Below are positions 47,467 to 56,601 of a stretch of 64,000 nucleotides of DNA, one piece after another. The position numbers and the translations under genes were made by a program. Within the stretch, counting starts at the first letter, position 1. Every line of letters starts with the position of its first letter. This stretch comes from Flavobacterium suncheonense GH29-5 = DSM 17707 (GTDB lineage: Bacteria > Bacteroidota > Bacteroidia > Flavobacteriales > Flavobacteriaceae): NCBI RefSeq assembly GCF_000430025.1, contig NZ_AUCZ01000009.1:95251-159250 (forward strand). The letters run 5' to 3'. The notes under the pieces were generated by a model. It did not search any database. It saw only the letters and a program-made list of their open reading frames with translations, and was not told the origin of the DNA.

Positions 47467-50400
47467 TTATTTGATGGAGATTTTTTTGGTTTCTCTTCGT
47501 TCTCCATCCTGAATGGTTACTAGATAAATACCTGATTCCACATTGTTTAGCTGAACTGTTTGATTGAATACGCCTGTGTTTTTGTACTTATTTTCAAAAA
47601 CCAAGCGGCCTCTCATATCATAAACCCCTACATTAACATCATTGCCTGAATTGGAGTCAAATTTGATGGTAAAGTTACCGTTGTTAGGGTTCGGATAAAT
47701 AACCAAATCGTTAATGCCGAAGTTGGAAGCGCTCAAATTTTCAGCCATACAAAGGTTGATGCTCCAGTTATTCACAGTTCCAATGTCGCCATTCCAGTAG
47801 TCTCTGGCACGTAAGGTCCAGGTGCCTGCAGCTGTTTTTCCATTTAAGGCAGCAAGTGGAGTGTCCGGAGAGAATGTACCTGTTGATGCAGCACACGAAG
47901 AGGCGGAAATAAACGGATTGCCATCGTCAAATGTTACATTTACACTGCTGAATTCATTTTCACAGTTTCTGTTCCACAGGTAAACATTTGTTCCGTCCGG
48001 ATGCGACATCCAAACCACTAAATCGTCTATGTAAGCATGAGTGAACGATAAGGAAACATTTACGTCGTTGATTGTGCCGGTAACTCCGGCTGGAATTGTT
48101 ATCGTTTTGTTTACTTCTGCTCCAGGGGTATTCGCGTTAATACCGTCAGGAACATTCAGGGTTGTATTGTTGGAGTAGGTATAGGTACAGTTGGATTGTC
48201 CGGTTAAGAAAGAGAATGTGGCACTGTAGGTTCCGGAGCAACCGGCATTTTTAGGCATAACCCTCCAGTAATACGTAGTTCCTTCAGATAAGCCTGATAC
48301 GGCATACGATGTAGTCGATACGGTCGTGTTTGCAACAATTGAGGTAAATCCGGCATCTGTAGCAACCTGAACGTCATATAAAGTTGCAGCAGCATTTGCA
48401 GGCCAGGTCAGAATAGTGGTTGTGCTCTGGGCCGTAGCCATGTTTGCCGGTGATGTTAAGTTCTGAGTACCAAAATTTGAGTTAACCAAATCTAAATAGA
48501 ACGGTACGGTTCTGGAAGTGGCACCAGAAGTTGCGGTAACTACCATAGAATATAAAGCCACTGGGGCCGCATTCGTATTTGAAATGGTTAAAGTAACAGT
48601 TCCGTTGGTATTGATGGATGTCGGGCTAAAAGTAGCTGTAGCACCAGCCGGGATACCCGTTACGGTAAAAGTTGTGGTTCCGCTGAAGCCGCTGTATGCG
48701 GTATACGGAATAGTATAATTCACACTTGCTCCCTGACATGCAGTTTTGTTTTGCTCACCCGGAATTCCGTTGAACCCAACCGCGAATGTGCTGGCAGGTG
48801 CGGTAATCGTAAAATTGGTGTTGGAAATATCGTAAAAAATATGATTGTTCCCTTTTACCATTATTCGATTATTCGTTCCCACAGTGTTTGGTACGGTTAT
48901 GGTTTCAGTTCCGTCGTTCGGTACTTTGCTTGCCAATAACGTTGGATAAGTGTTTCCGCCGTCGTTGGATAAATAGATATCAACGTAAGTGGCGTTTACC
49001 CCATTTGCAGTAGTTCCTGCAACATCCCAAGTAACTGTCTGATTGGTTCCGGCTGTCCATGAAATCGCTGTATTGGGAGCAGTAACCAGAAAAGGTCCGG
49101 CAGTACCGTTAACCGTTACGACCATGTTGTCGGTATTGGTTTGTGGTCCGGTAACTGCATTATCTCTAACAGTTAATGCGAAATTAAGCGTTCTGGCTAC
49201 CGAACTTAAGGCTTCTACTGTTATTTCGGTTCCCATAGTAGTGGTTTGGTTGGCAATTACACGTGCTAACGGTGGGAAATAACGGCTTGGTGACGTTGTC
49301 GGATCGTATGATCTCCAGTTAGGTCCTGTTGCTTTAGTTGCAGAGGCGGCACTGTTTGCTCCTGTTTGTGTACTGCTTGCACTGTCAGTTTGTTCCCAAC
49401 AGTACGTAATTGGGTTGCCTTCGGCATCGGTTGCGGTACCAGTTAAGATAAAAGGAGTGCTTTTAGGGATAGTATAGTCAAGTCCTGCGTTTACAACAGG
49501 AGCAGTATTTGTTACGGTAGTTCTTGTAGGACAGGTTTTTCCTTCCATATTGGCCTGTACCTGATAAATACTGACAAAATGAAAATAGTCGTCGGAATTT
49601 GGTTGTACGTCCCGAGAGGTAATACCGGCATAGCCCATAATGGTAGATCCTGAACCCGGTTCGACATTTACGCCAGTTCCCTCGTTGTTGTGGGAAAAGG
49701 TGTGGTTGGCACCAAACTGATGACCTAATTCGTGAGCCACATAATCAATGTCAAAAGTATCGCCCATTGGGACACCGTTGGCAGGAGATGTGATTCCGCT
49801 TCCTTTCTGACCGTTCACGCAAACGCATCCGATACAACCGGCATTTCCGCCACCACCAGAGGCGCCAAACATGTGTCCTACATCGTAATTAGCTTCTCCG
49901 ATATTGTTGGTTAAGGTGTTTTGCAGCTGAGCATTCCAGTTCGCCATTGTTGTATAAGGATCCGTACCGGCATTGGTGTAGATAACCAAATCGGTATTGG
50001 CAATTATGGTCATGTGAATGGCAAAGTCTTTTTCAAACACTCCGTTTACACGGTTAATCGTGGCGTTAATTGCCGCTAAGGCCTGTGGTTTGGTTCCGCC
50101 AAAGTACTGTGTGTATTCGCCGTTACAAGACATCGCCAATCGGAAGTTTAACAACTCTCCGGTATTTGATTTGGCCGTATTTGTAGTTTTGTTTGCAAGA
50201 GAACTCATTACCATTTTGTCTTCAGTAGAACAGGTAAATGGAAGGTCTCCTTTGTTTCTGGAGGAGTTGTATACGGCATAAATTTTCCCGTCTTCGGAAT
50301 AAGGCTCCATGAATTCATTTCTCTTGTCGGTTCTGAAGACCATGGTCTGGATTCCGCTCGGGTCAATACTCAGACGCAACTGAGCCGTAACATCGTCCAG

Positions 50401-50751
50401 TCCTTTTCCTACGTATGATCGGATCTCCGGGAAACGTTCCTGTAGTTCGGGAGCAAAATTGGAAGCTTCAAACATTTCAAAACGTTCCAGGTTTCCTTCT
50501 GCATTTGGGAGGCTGATTACTACTTTGCTTCTTTGGGTTTTAAAGCGGTCCGGAGCATTCAACAACTGTTGTTTGATGGTTTCGAAATTTCCTTTGAAAA
50601 GCTGGTAATCTTTTGGGAAATTGTCGCGCCGAACGTGTTTTGCAGTCTTGACATTAAAGTCGGATACTTTTGTCCAAAGGCCATTGTCCTGGGCATACCC
50701 TGAAACGGCAAATAGCAACGAAAGTAAAGACAATCGTAAAGTTTTCTTCAT
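47467..50751 (-). CDS. reprolysin-like zinc metallopeptidase with extra fibronectin-like domain, T9SS type A signal (array copy 3)
   Basis: 1094 residues, the longest copy. Signal peptide MKKTLRLSLLSLLFAVSGYAQ; prodomain Cys174 (PFTCSTED); catalytic HELGHQFGANH (His340, His344, His350), Met372 in STIMGYAG, and NAGCIGCVC just before. After the Ig/PKD-like region it carries an insert of about 200 residues not seen in its neighbours. The insert ends in a fibronectin type III-like domain (ILTWPANAAATLYDVQVA; GLSEGTTYYWRVMPKN). Then come the P-domain and type A signal (LVIYPNPNNGNF ... KKISIK). Promoter candidate at 50776-50803. Confidence 0.93.
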   Translation of the reverse strand: MKKTLRLSLLSLLFAVSGYAQDNGLWTKVSDFNVKTAKHVRRDNFPKDYQLFKGNFETIKQQLLNAPDRFKTQRSKVVISLPNAEGNLERFEMFEASNFAPELQERFPEIRSYVGKGLDDVTAQLRLSIDPSGIQTMVFRTDKRNEFMEPYSEDGKIYAVYNSSRNKGDLPFTCSTEDKMVMSSLANKTTNTAKSNTGELLNFRLAMSCNGEYTQYFGGTKPQALAAINATINRVNGVFEKDFAIHMTIIANTDLVIYTNAGTDPYTTMANWNAQLQNTLTNNIGEANYDVGHMFGASGGGGNAGCIGCVCVNGQKGSGITSPANGVPMGDTFDIDYVAHELGHQFGANHTFSHNNEGTGVNVEPGSGSTIMGYAGITSRDVQPNSDDYFHFVSIYQVQANMEGKTCPTRTTVTNTAPVVNAGLDYTIPKSTPFILTGTATDAEGNPITYCWEQTDSASSTQTGANSAASATKATGPNWRSYDPTTSPSRYFPPLARVIANQTTTMGTEITVEALSSVARTLNFALTVRDNAVTGPQTNTDNMVVTVNGTAGPFLVTAPNTAISWTAGTNQTVTWDVAGTTANGVNATYVDIYLSNDGGNTYPTLLASKVPNDGTETITVPNTVGTNNRIMVKGNNHIFYDISNTNFTITAPASTFAVGFNGIPGEQNKTACQGASVNYTIPYTAYSGFSGTTTFTVTGIPAGATATFSPTSINTNGTVTLTISNTNAAPVALYSMVVTATSGATSRTVPFYLDLVNSNFGTQNLTSPANMATAQSTTTILTWPANAAATLYDVQVATDAGFTSIVANTTVSTTSYAVSGLSEGTTYYWRVMPKNAGCSGTYSATFSFLTGQSNCTYTYSNNTTLNVPDGINANTPGAEVNKTITIPAGVTGTINDVNVSLSFTHAYIDDLVVWMSHPDGTNVYLWNRNCENEFSSVNVTFDDGNPFISASSCAASTGTFSPDTPLAALNGKTAAGTWTLRARDYWNGDIGTVNNWSINLCMAENLSASNFGINDLVIYPNPNNGNFTIKFDSNSGNDVNVGVYDMRGRLVFENKYKNTGVFNQTVQLNNVESGIYLVTIQDGERRETKKISIK

Positions 50752-50775
50752 GATTAGTTAAATTAGTTAGTATGG

Positions 50776-50803
50776 CAAATATATAAAAACTTTTGATTTT
50801 CAA
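50776..50803 (-). promoter_or_regulatory. promoter for array copy 3
   Basis: On minus, TTG (CAA 50801-50803 on plus) and TATATTTG (50776-50783) with spacing 17; 24 bases to the ATG. Confidence 0.65.
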
Positions 50804-50813
50804 TTAAATGAAT

Positions 50814-50841
50814 AAAAAAAGGAGGCTTTAGCCTCCTTTTT
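50814..50841 (-). terminator. terminator after array copy 4
   Basis: GGAGGC/GCCTCC stem with TTTA loop, A run 50814-50820 (T run on minus). Confidence 0.85.
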
Positions 50842-50858
50842 GTTATTGAAATTATTAA

Positions 50859-53588
50859 TTAATTAACAGAAATCTTTTTCACTTCTTTTCTGTCGCCATC
50901 CTGTACAGTCACCATATAAATGCCCGACTGAACATTGTTTAACTGGATGTTTTGGTTGAAAGTACCCGTGTTTTGGTATGATTTTTCAAAAACTAATCTT
51001 CCTCTCATATCGTGAACACCAATTTTAACATCGTTTCCAGAGTTGGAATCGAATCTAACGGTGAAGTTGCCGTTGTTAGGGTTCGGATAGATGTTGAAGT
51101 TTTCTAAACCAAAGTTTTGGGAAGCTAAGGTGAACGTTTGTGTACAAACTTCAACAGACCAGTTGCCAATAGAACCGGTGTCTCCATTCCAGAAGTCGGC
51201 TGCTAATAAAGTCCAGGTTCCGTTAGCCGGTTTTCCATTGTATTGGGATAGGGCTGTTGATGGAGAATAAGTTCCGGAAACATTTCCGCCAGAAACACAC
51301 ACGATTGCAGGAGCACCATCATTGAACAAAATATTGAAACCGGTTGAGGTATTGTTACAGTTTCTGTTCCACAGCGCTACTTGTGTCCCGTCAGGGTGAT
51401 CCATAGCAACAACCATGTCCCAAGTGTACGTGTGAGTAGCTGCCACAGTAACATTAACATCAGTAATCTCAGCTGTATCAGGTATACTGATTGTCTTACT
51501 TACCACGGCTCCAGGAGTGTTGCTTGCTATTCCGTCTGGAACTGGCAATGTGGTATTGTTGGAATACGTGTTACAAGTTGTACTTACTGTATATCCAATA
51601 GCAATGTCCTTAGTGTTTACGTTAAAGAAAATACTGCCGCTTGCTTTAACCATGATTCTTGCTTTTTGAGCCGTGATGTTTGGGATAGTTACTGATTGTG
51701 AACCATCATTCGGCGTTCCGGCTACCAATACGGTTGGGAAAGTTGCTCCTCCGTCAGTAGACAATAAGATGTCTACGTTGGCACCACCAGCGCTGGTATT
51801 TGTATTGTTTACAGCCCAGGTAATGGTTTGAGTGCTTCCTGGTGCCCAGGTTTGCCCTGCCGTATTTTGTGAGGTTACCGTTAATGGTCCTCTCGTGGCA
51901 TCAATTGTAACCACCGCGTTGTCAAAATTTGTCTGACCACCACCGGCAACATTGTCTCTTGCGGTTAAGCGGAAGTTTAAGGTTCTGGCTACAGAACTTA
52001 AGGCTTCTACAACGATTCCTCCAGATCCCATAGTAGTAGTCTGTCCGCTTAAAACGGTACTCATTGTAGGGAATACGCGGGTTGGGGAAGGAGTTGGGCT
52101 GTATGATCTCCAGTTAGGTCCTCCTGTTTTTGTAGGTGAAGCCACACTGTTTGCATTTGTTTGAGAAGTTGCAGTATCTGTTTGTTCCCAGCAGTACACA
52201 AGCGGGTTGCCTCCTGAATCTGTGGCAGAACCGGTTAGCATAAACGGAGTGCTTTTTGGGATTGTGTAATCCGCACCGGCATCTACAACCGGAGTACCGT
52301 GTGTTATCGGGGTATTAGTCGGACAGGTTTTCCCGGTCATATTGGTTTGAACCTGAGCTATACTTACCGCATGGAAATAATCATCCGAGTTCATTTGTAC
52401 GTTGTAATCCGTAATACCGGCATATCCCATGATAGTTGATCCTGAACCTGGTTCTACGTTAACACCCGTACCCTCAACACCAAAAGAGAAAGTGTGATTG
52501 GCTCCAAACTGGTGCCCCATCTCGTGTGCTACGTAATCGATGTCAAAAGTGTCTCCTGCTGGCACGCCATCCGCTGGTGAAGTAATACCAGATCCTTTGT
52601 TGGTGTCATTTGCTGCGGCAGTGTCGTTAACACACACACAGCCAATACAACCGGCATTTCCACCGCCACCGGTAGCACCGAACATGTGTCCGATGTCATA
52701 AGCAGCATTATTAGCCGCTAAAGAAGTGGATGGTCCTGTAAGGCTGGAACTCAACGTGTTTTGTAACTGAGTATTCCAGTTCGCCAAAGTGGTGTAAGGG
52801 TCTGTGGCAGGGTTGTAAAAGATTACATTTGTAGTTTGTGCCACAATGTCCATGTGGATTGCAAAATCCTTTTCGAAAACACCGTTTACACGGGTCATGG
52901 TAGCGTTGAAAGCCGCCAAAACCAGCCCGGATTGTGCAGCACTTGTTGCACCGAAATAGTTTGCATATTCACCGTTACAAGATAAGGCTAAACGGAATGT
53001 TTTTAACTGAGCAACACTTGATTTGTCAGCTGTAGTAAGTTTGTCTGATAAATCGTTTGCTATGGCGTGGTCTACGGTTGAACAGGTAAAAGGGAGCTGT
53101 CCTTTATTTCTGCTGGAATTGAATACGGCGTATGTTTTTCCGTCGGCAGAATACGGTTCCATGAACTCGTTTCTTTTTCCGGCTCTGAAAACCATAGTCT
53201 GAACACCTCTTGGATCGATGCTTAAACGAACTTGGGCATAGATATCGTCAATGCCGATACCAACGTAAGAGCGGATTTCCGGATATTGGGCCTGTAAAGC
53301 AGGTTCAAAATTGGAATGTTCCACCATTTTGAAGCGCTCCATTTTTCCTTCCGCATTTGGTAAGGAAATGATAACTTCGCTTTTGTTTTGAGCCGCAAAT
53401 AGGGTTTGTCTTAAAGAGGTTAAATCCAAATCAAAAAGTTTGAATTCAGATGGGAAACTTTCTCTTTGTGCAGTCTTGGAAATCTCCTTGATTTCTCCTT
53501 TAGAGACCTTCCAAAGCCTTTCCGTCTGCGAATATCCGGTGGACATCGCAAAAGCGGCCGCTAAGGTAAAAAGTAATGTTTTTTTCAT
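50859..53588 (-). CDS. reprolysin-like zinc metallopeptidase, T9SS type A signal (array copy 4)
   Basis: 909 residues from ATG 53588. An in-frame ATG at 53624 is rejected because it precedes the signal peptide (MKKTLLFTLAAAFAMSTGYSQ) and lies next to a TAAATTTG -7 box (53622-53629, minus). Prodomain Cys in PFTCSTVD; catalytic HEMGHQFGANH; Met-turn STIMGYAG; NAGCIGCVCVND before the site. Ig/PKD-like domains, P-domain (TNVTVAATHTYTWDMVV-type core; WTLLAADFWNGDTG) and type A signal FNIYPNPNNGNF ... KKISVN follow. First copy of the array in the direction of transcription. Confidence 0.93.
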   Translation of the reverse strand: MKKTLLFTLAAAFAMSTGYSQTERLWKVSKGEIKEISKTAQRESFPSEFKLFDLDLTSLRQTLFAAQNKSEVIISLPNAEGKMERFKMVEHSNFEPALQAQYPEIRSYVGIGIDDIYAQVRLSIDPRGVQTMVFRAGKRNEFMEPYSADGKTYAVFNSSRNKGQLPFTCSTVDHAIANDLSDKLTTADKSSVAQLKTFRLALSCNGEYANYFGATSAAQSGLVLAAFNATMTRVNGVFEKDFAIHMDIVAQTTNVIFYNPATDPYTTLANWNTQLQNTLSSSLTGPSTSLAANNAAYDIGHMFGATGGGGNAGCIGCVCVNDTAAANDTNKGSGITSPADGVPAGDTFDIDYVAHEMGHQFGANHTFSFGVEGTGVNVEPGSGSTIMGYAGITDYNVQMNSDDYFHAVSIAQVQTNMTGKTCPTNTPITHGTPVVDAGADYTIPKSTPFMLTGSATDSGGNPLVYCWEQTDTATSQTNANSVASPTKTGGPNWRSYSPTPSPTRVFPTMSTVLSGQTTTMGSGGIVVEALSSVARTLNFRLTARDNVAGGGQTNFDNAVVTIDATRGPLTVTSQNTAGQTWAPGSTQTITWAVNNTNTSAGGANVDILLSTDGGATFPTVLVAGTPNDGSQSVTIPNITAQKARIMVKASGSIFFNVNTKDIAIGYTVSTTCNTYSNNTTLPVPDGIASNTPGAVVSKTISIPDTAEITDVNVTVAATHTYTWDMVVAMDHPDGTQVALWNRNCNNTSTGFNILFNDGAPAIVCVSGGNVSGTYSPSTALSQYNGKPANGTWTLLAADFWNGDTGSIGNWSVEVCTQTFTLASQNFGLENFNIYPNPNNGNFTVRFDSNSGNDVKIGVHDMRGRLVFEKSYQNTGTFNQNIQLNNVQSGIYMVTVQDGDRKEVKKISVN

Positions 53589-53701
53589 TTTTAGTCTTTG
53601 TTGGATTAATGTTAATTTGCTCAAATTTACATTTTTCTTTTTAAATTAGTAAAAAATTAACATAAAAATGTGGTTATGTGAATTTATGACAGCGGTTCAT
53701 T

Positions 53702-53730
53702 TTGTATTGTTCCGGCAATAAGTATCTTTG
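53702..53730 (+). promoter_or_regulatory. promoter for ribF operon
   Basis: TTG 53702-53704 and TATCTTTG 53723-53730, spacing 18. The TTG at 53728 lies in the -7 box, so it cannot be the ribF start; TTG 53746 is supported. Confidence 0.7.
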
Positions 53731-53745
53731 CACAAACACAAGGAT

Positions 53746-54678
53746 TTGAAAACTTTTTACGCTATACCGGAATTTCGCGCTAACAAGAAAACAGTTCTTA
53801 CTTTAGGAACTTTTGACGGCGTGCATTTGGGACATCAGTCCATTCTTAAAAAGCTCAAGAAGGCCGGTGAAGAACTGCATTGTGAAAGCTTGGTGCTTAC
53901 CTTTTTTCCGCATCCTAGAATGGTGTTACAGCAGGATTCCGATATTAAACTTTTAAATACCATAGCCGAAAAATCGCTTTTGCTGGAGCGTTTTGGGGTT
54001 GATAATCTGATTATTCATCCTTTTGATGCCACTTTTTCCCAATTGTCTGCCGAGGCGTTTGTGTCTGAGGTTTTGGTGAAGCAGTTCAATATAGCCAAAA
54101 TTATTATCGGGTATGATCATCGTTTCGGGAAAAACCGTTCGGCCACCATAGATGATTTAATTGTTTTTGGTAAAAAATATTCGTTTGAAGTGGAGCAAAT
54201 CTCCGCTCAGGAAATTGATGAAGTATCGGTGAGTTCCACCAAAATAAGGACGGCTCTTGATAATGGCGATGTGGAAACGGCAAGTGCTTATTTGGGGTAT
54301 CCTTATTTTTTTTCCGGTAAAGTAGTGAAAGGAAAGCAATTGGGAAGGACGATTGGTTATCCCACGGCAAATATTGAAATCCCGGAAGAATATAAATTAA
54401 TTCCCAAAATTGGCGTGTACGTCGTATCTTCGGAAATAAATGGGAAAACCGTTTTCGGAATGATGAATATCGGCTACAACCCCACTGTAAAAGGCACGAA
54501 CAAAACCATTGAAGTGCATTTCTTCGACTTTAAGGCCGATATATACGATACGGAGGTAACAGTTTCTCTCCATCAGCGCCTTCGCGATGAGCAGAAATTC
54601 GGTTCCGTGGAGTTGCTTCAAGAACAATTGTCTCGGGATAAAGTGGCCTCGCTAGAATACATTTCAAAACATTTTTGA
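53746..54678 (+). CDS. ribF: bifunctional riboflavin kinase/FAD synthetase
   Basis: 310 residues from TTG 53746 (preceded by AAGGA at 53740-53744); no ATG precedes the conserved core. The N-terminal FAD-synthetase domain has LTLGTFDGVHLGHQSIL and IIIGYDHRFGKNR; the C-terminal riboflavin-kinase domain has GRTIGYPTANIEIP and GMMNIGYNPTVKGTNKTIEVH. It phosphorylates riboflavin to FMN and adenylates it to FAD. The TGA stop shares its A with the ATG of the next gene. Confidence 0.96.
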   Translation: MKTFYAIPEFRANKKTVLTLGTFDGVHLGHQSILKKLKKAGEELHCESLVLTFFPHPRMVLQQDSDIKLLNTIAEKSLLLERFGVDNLIIHPFDATFSQLSAEAFVSEVLVKQFNIAKIIIGYDHRFGKNRSATIDDLIVFGKKYSFEVEQISAQEIDEVSVSSTKIRTALDNGDVETASAYLGYPYFFSGKVVKGKQLGRTIGYPTANIEIPEEYKLIPKIGVYVVSSEINGKTVFGMMNIGYNPTVKGTNKTIEVHFFDFKADIYDTEVTVSLHQRLRDEQKFGSVELLQEQLSRDKVASLEYISKHF

Positions 54679-55985
54679 TGAAGTTGAATCCTTTCAAGCC
54701 TGTCGACAACGCCCCACTGATTCTTTTTCGAATCTTTTTCGGATTGCTGTTCGCCTGTGAAACGTTTGGAGCAATAGTAACAGGTTGGGTGAAGGATAAT
54801 TTTTTGCAGCCAAATTTTACCTTTTCGCATATCGGACTGGAATGGCTGCAGCCGCTGCCGGGCTACGGGATGTATCTCTATTTTGGAGTGATGGGGTTGC
54901 TATCCTTGCTGGTGATGGTTGGTTACCGATACCGTCTGACTTTGGGAATGCTTACCCTGCTTTGGGCCGGCGTGTATTTCATGCAGAAAACATCCTATAA
55001 TAACCATTATTATTTATTGATGTTGGTGGCGTTGCTTTTGTTGTTTCTGCCGGCTAATGCATACGCTTCGGTTGATGCTGCTCAAAATCCCAAGATAAAA
55101 AGTCTGGTCATGCCGGTCTGGTGTTCCTGGGTTATGATTGGACAGATTGCCATCGTGTACTTTTTTGCAACCGTTGCCAAATTTTACCCGGATTGGCTAA
55201 ACGGAACCTTTACGCGGAATCTTTTTTCGGGGATTGCCGGATGCTCTTTTCTTAAGGGTGTTTTTACTCAGCCGTGGTTCTGTTTGTTTATCGCTTATGC
55301 GGGAATTGTCTTTGACGGACTCATTGTGCCGGCTTTGCTTTGGAAAAAGACCCGAACGGTTGCGTTAATCGCCTCGCTGGTGTTTCATATTTTTAACTCG
55401 ATAACACTTAGGATAGGTGTTTTTCCGTACTTCGCCCTGAGTTTTGCGGTTTTTTTCTACGAACCCGAAACAATCCGGAACCTTTTCTTTAAGAAGTGGA
55501 AGCCTAAAATAGAAGAGGCCATTTCTGTTGCGACTGGCAGAAAGACGCTGCTTTACTTCTTTTTGCCTTATTTTGTGATTCAGCTTGCGTTGCCTTTGCG
55601 ACATTGGTTTATAAAAGGAGATGTGCTCTGGACCGAAGAAGGACATCGTTTAAGCTGGCGCATGATGCTTCGCGATCGTGACGGCATTGTGGCTTTTAAA
55701 GTGGTTGACAAGAAAACCAAAATCGCAATGTATTATCCCTATGATCGTTACCTGACGCGCAAGCAGGTGAACGGGATGACTTCCAAACCGGATATGATTT
55801 GGCAAATGGTACAGCGCATCAAAAAGGAAAACCTTCAAAAGGGAAGAGACGTCGCGGTTTACGTAGATTGTATGGTTTCTGTGAATCGGGGTCCGTATAA
55901 ACGTCTAATTAATCCCAATGTCGATCTGGCTGCCGCCGATTGGAACTATTTCGGTCACAGCTCTTGGGTAATTCTTTACGAGTAG
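54678..55985 (+). CDS. HTTM-domain membrane protein, vitamin K-dependent gamma-carboxylase homologue
   Basis: 435 residues from ATG 54678, which overlaps the ribF TGA by one base, implying coupled translation. About six membrane helices occupy the first 300 residues. Segments typical of the HTTM/VKGC family: KTSYNNHYYLLMLVALLL, FFATVAKFYPDWLNG and LSWRMMLRDRDG. Eukaryotic GGCX carboxylates glutamate using reduced vitamin K; bacterial homologues are of mostly unknown role. The C-terminal part after residue 300 is soluble and short compared with GGCX. Substrate unknown. Confidence 0.85.
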   Translation: MKLNPFKPVDNAPLILFRIFFGLLFACETFGAIVTGWVKDNFLQPNFTFSHIGLEWLQPLPGYGMYLYFGVMGLLSLLVMVGYRYRLTLGMLTLLWAGVYFMQKTSYNNHYYLLMLVALLLLFLPANAYASVDAAQNPKIKSLVMPVWCSWVMIGQIAIVYFFATVAKFYPDWLNGTFTRNLFSGIAGCSFLKGVFTQPWFCLFIAYAGIVFDGLIVPALLWKKTRTVALIASLVFHIFNSITLRIGVFPYFALSFAVFFYEPETIRNLFFKKWKPKIEEAISVATGRKTLLYFFLPYFVIQLALPLRHWFIKGDVLWTEEGHRLSWRMMLRDRDGIVAFKVVDKKTKIAMYYPYDRYLTRKQVNGMTSKPDMIWQMVQRIKKENLQKGRDVAVYVDCMVSVNRGPYKRLINPNVDLAAADWNYFGHSSWVILYE

Positions 55986-56148
55986 TCTGCAGGTTGCTGC
56001 TATTTAACTAATAATTAGGCTTTTAAAAAATACGGTTTGAGAAAAATTTTATATTTTTGTTAAATGATTGTGTAATTTATACAGGATGATTTGTTCTCGT
56101 GTAAACTTCGCAAATAAATAGTGTTTAACCTGATAAATATAAAATGCT

Positions 56149-56601
56149 ATGTTCAAATCAAGAGAATTCAGAAACGGAACCATAATTTTTGTGGGTATCG
56201 GCATTTACTTCTTAATAATGGAAATGTTAGGTTGGTCAGACAACTTTTATTTGAGAATCCTCAATGTCTTCATTGTGCTCTACGGCACCAACCGAACCAT
56301 TAAAGCCAATGTTTACGACGGTCATAACGACTATCTTTTCAATCTTACTTCGGGAGCTATGACGGCTTTTATCGGCGTGATTTTAAGTGTTATTGCCTTA
56401 GATATCTACATACATTTACGCGGTGGGGCAGACTACATTAAAACACTGTCGGAGGCGTTTCTTTTTGGAGGAAACCCGTCGGTTTATCAGTATTGTGCCG
56501 GATTGCTGTTTGAAGGTTTGGCGTCATCGGCTATTGGTGCCTTTACGTTAATGCAGTATTGGAAAGGCAAAACGGTACGAGACGGCCATTTAACCCATTA
56601 A
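56149..56601 (+). CDS. hypothetical membrane protein
   Basis: 150 residues with about four membrane helices (FRNGTIIFVGIGIYFLIMEM; FYLRILNVFIVLYG; GAMTAFIGVILSVIALDIYI; CAGLLFEGLASSAIGAFTLM). No conserved motif recognised. Its stop codon overlaps the lpxH stop on the other strand (TTAA 56598-56601). A TATTTTTG element (56052-56059) lies 90 bases upstream, without a well-spaced TTG. Confidence 0.7.
   Translation: MFKSREFRNGTIIFVGIGIYFLIMEMLGWSDNFYLRILNVFIVLYGTNRTIKANVYDGHNDYLFNLTSGAMTAFIGVILSVIALDIYIHLRGGADYIKTLSEAFLFGGNPSVYQYCAGLLFEGLASSAIGAFTLMQYWKGKTVRDGHLTH

Noticed and set aside
53589..53624. Upstream ATG for metallopeptidase copy 4
   Set aside because: Adds polar residues before a standard signal peptide and sits beside the -7 element.
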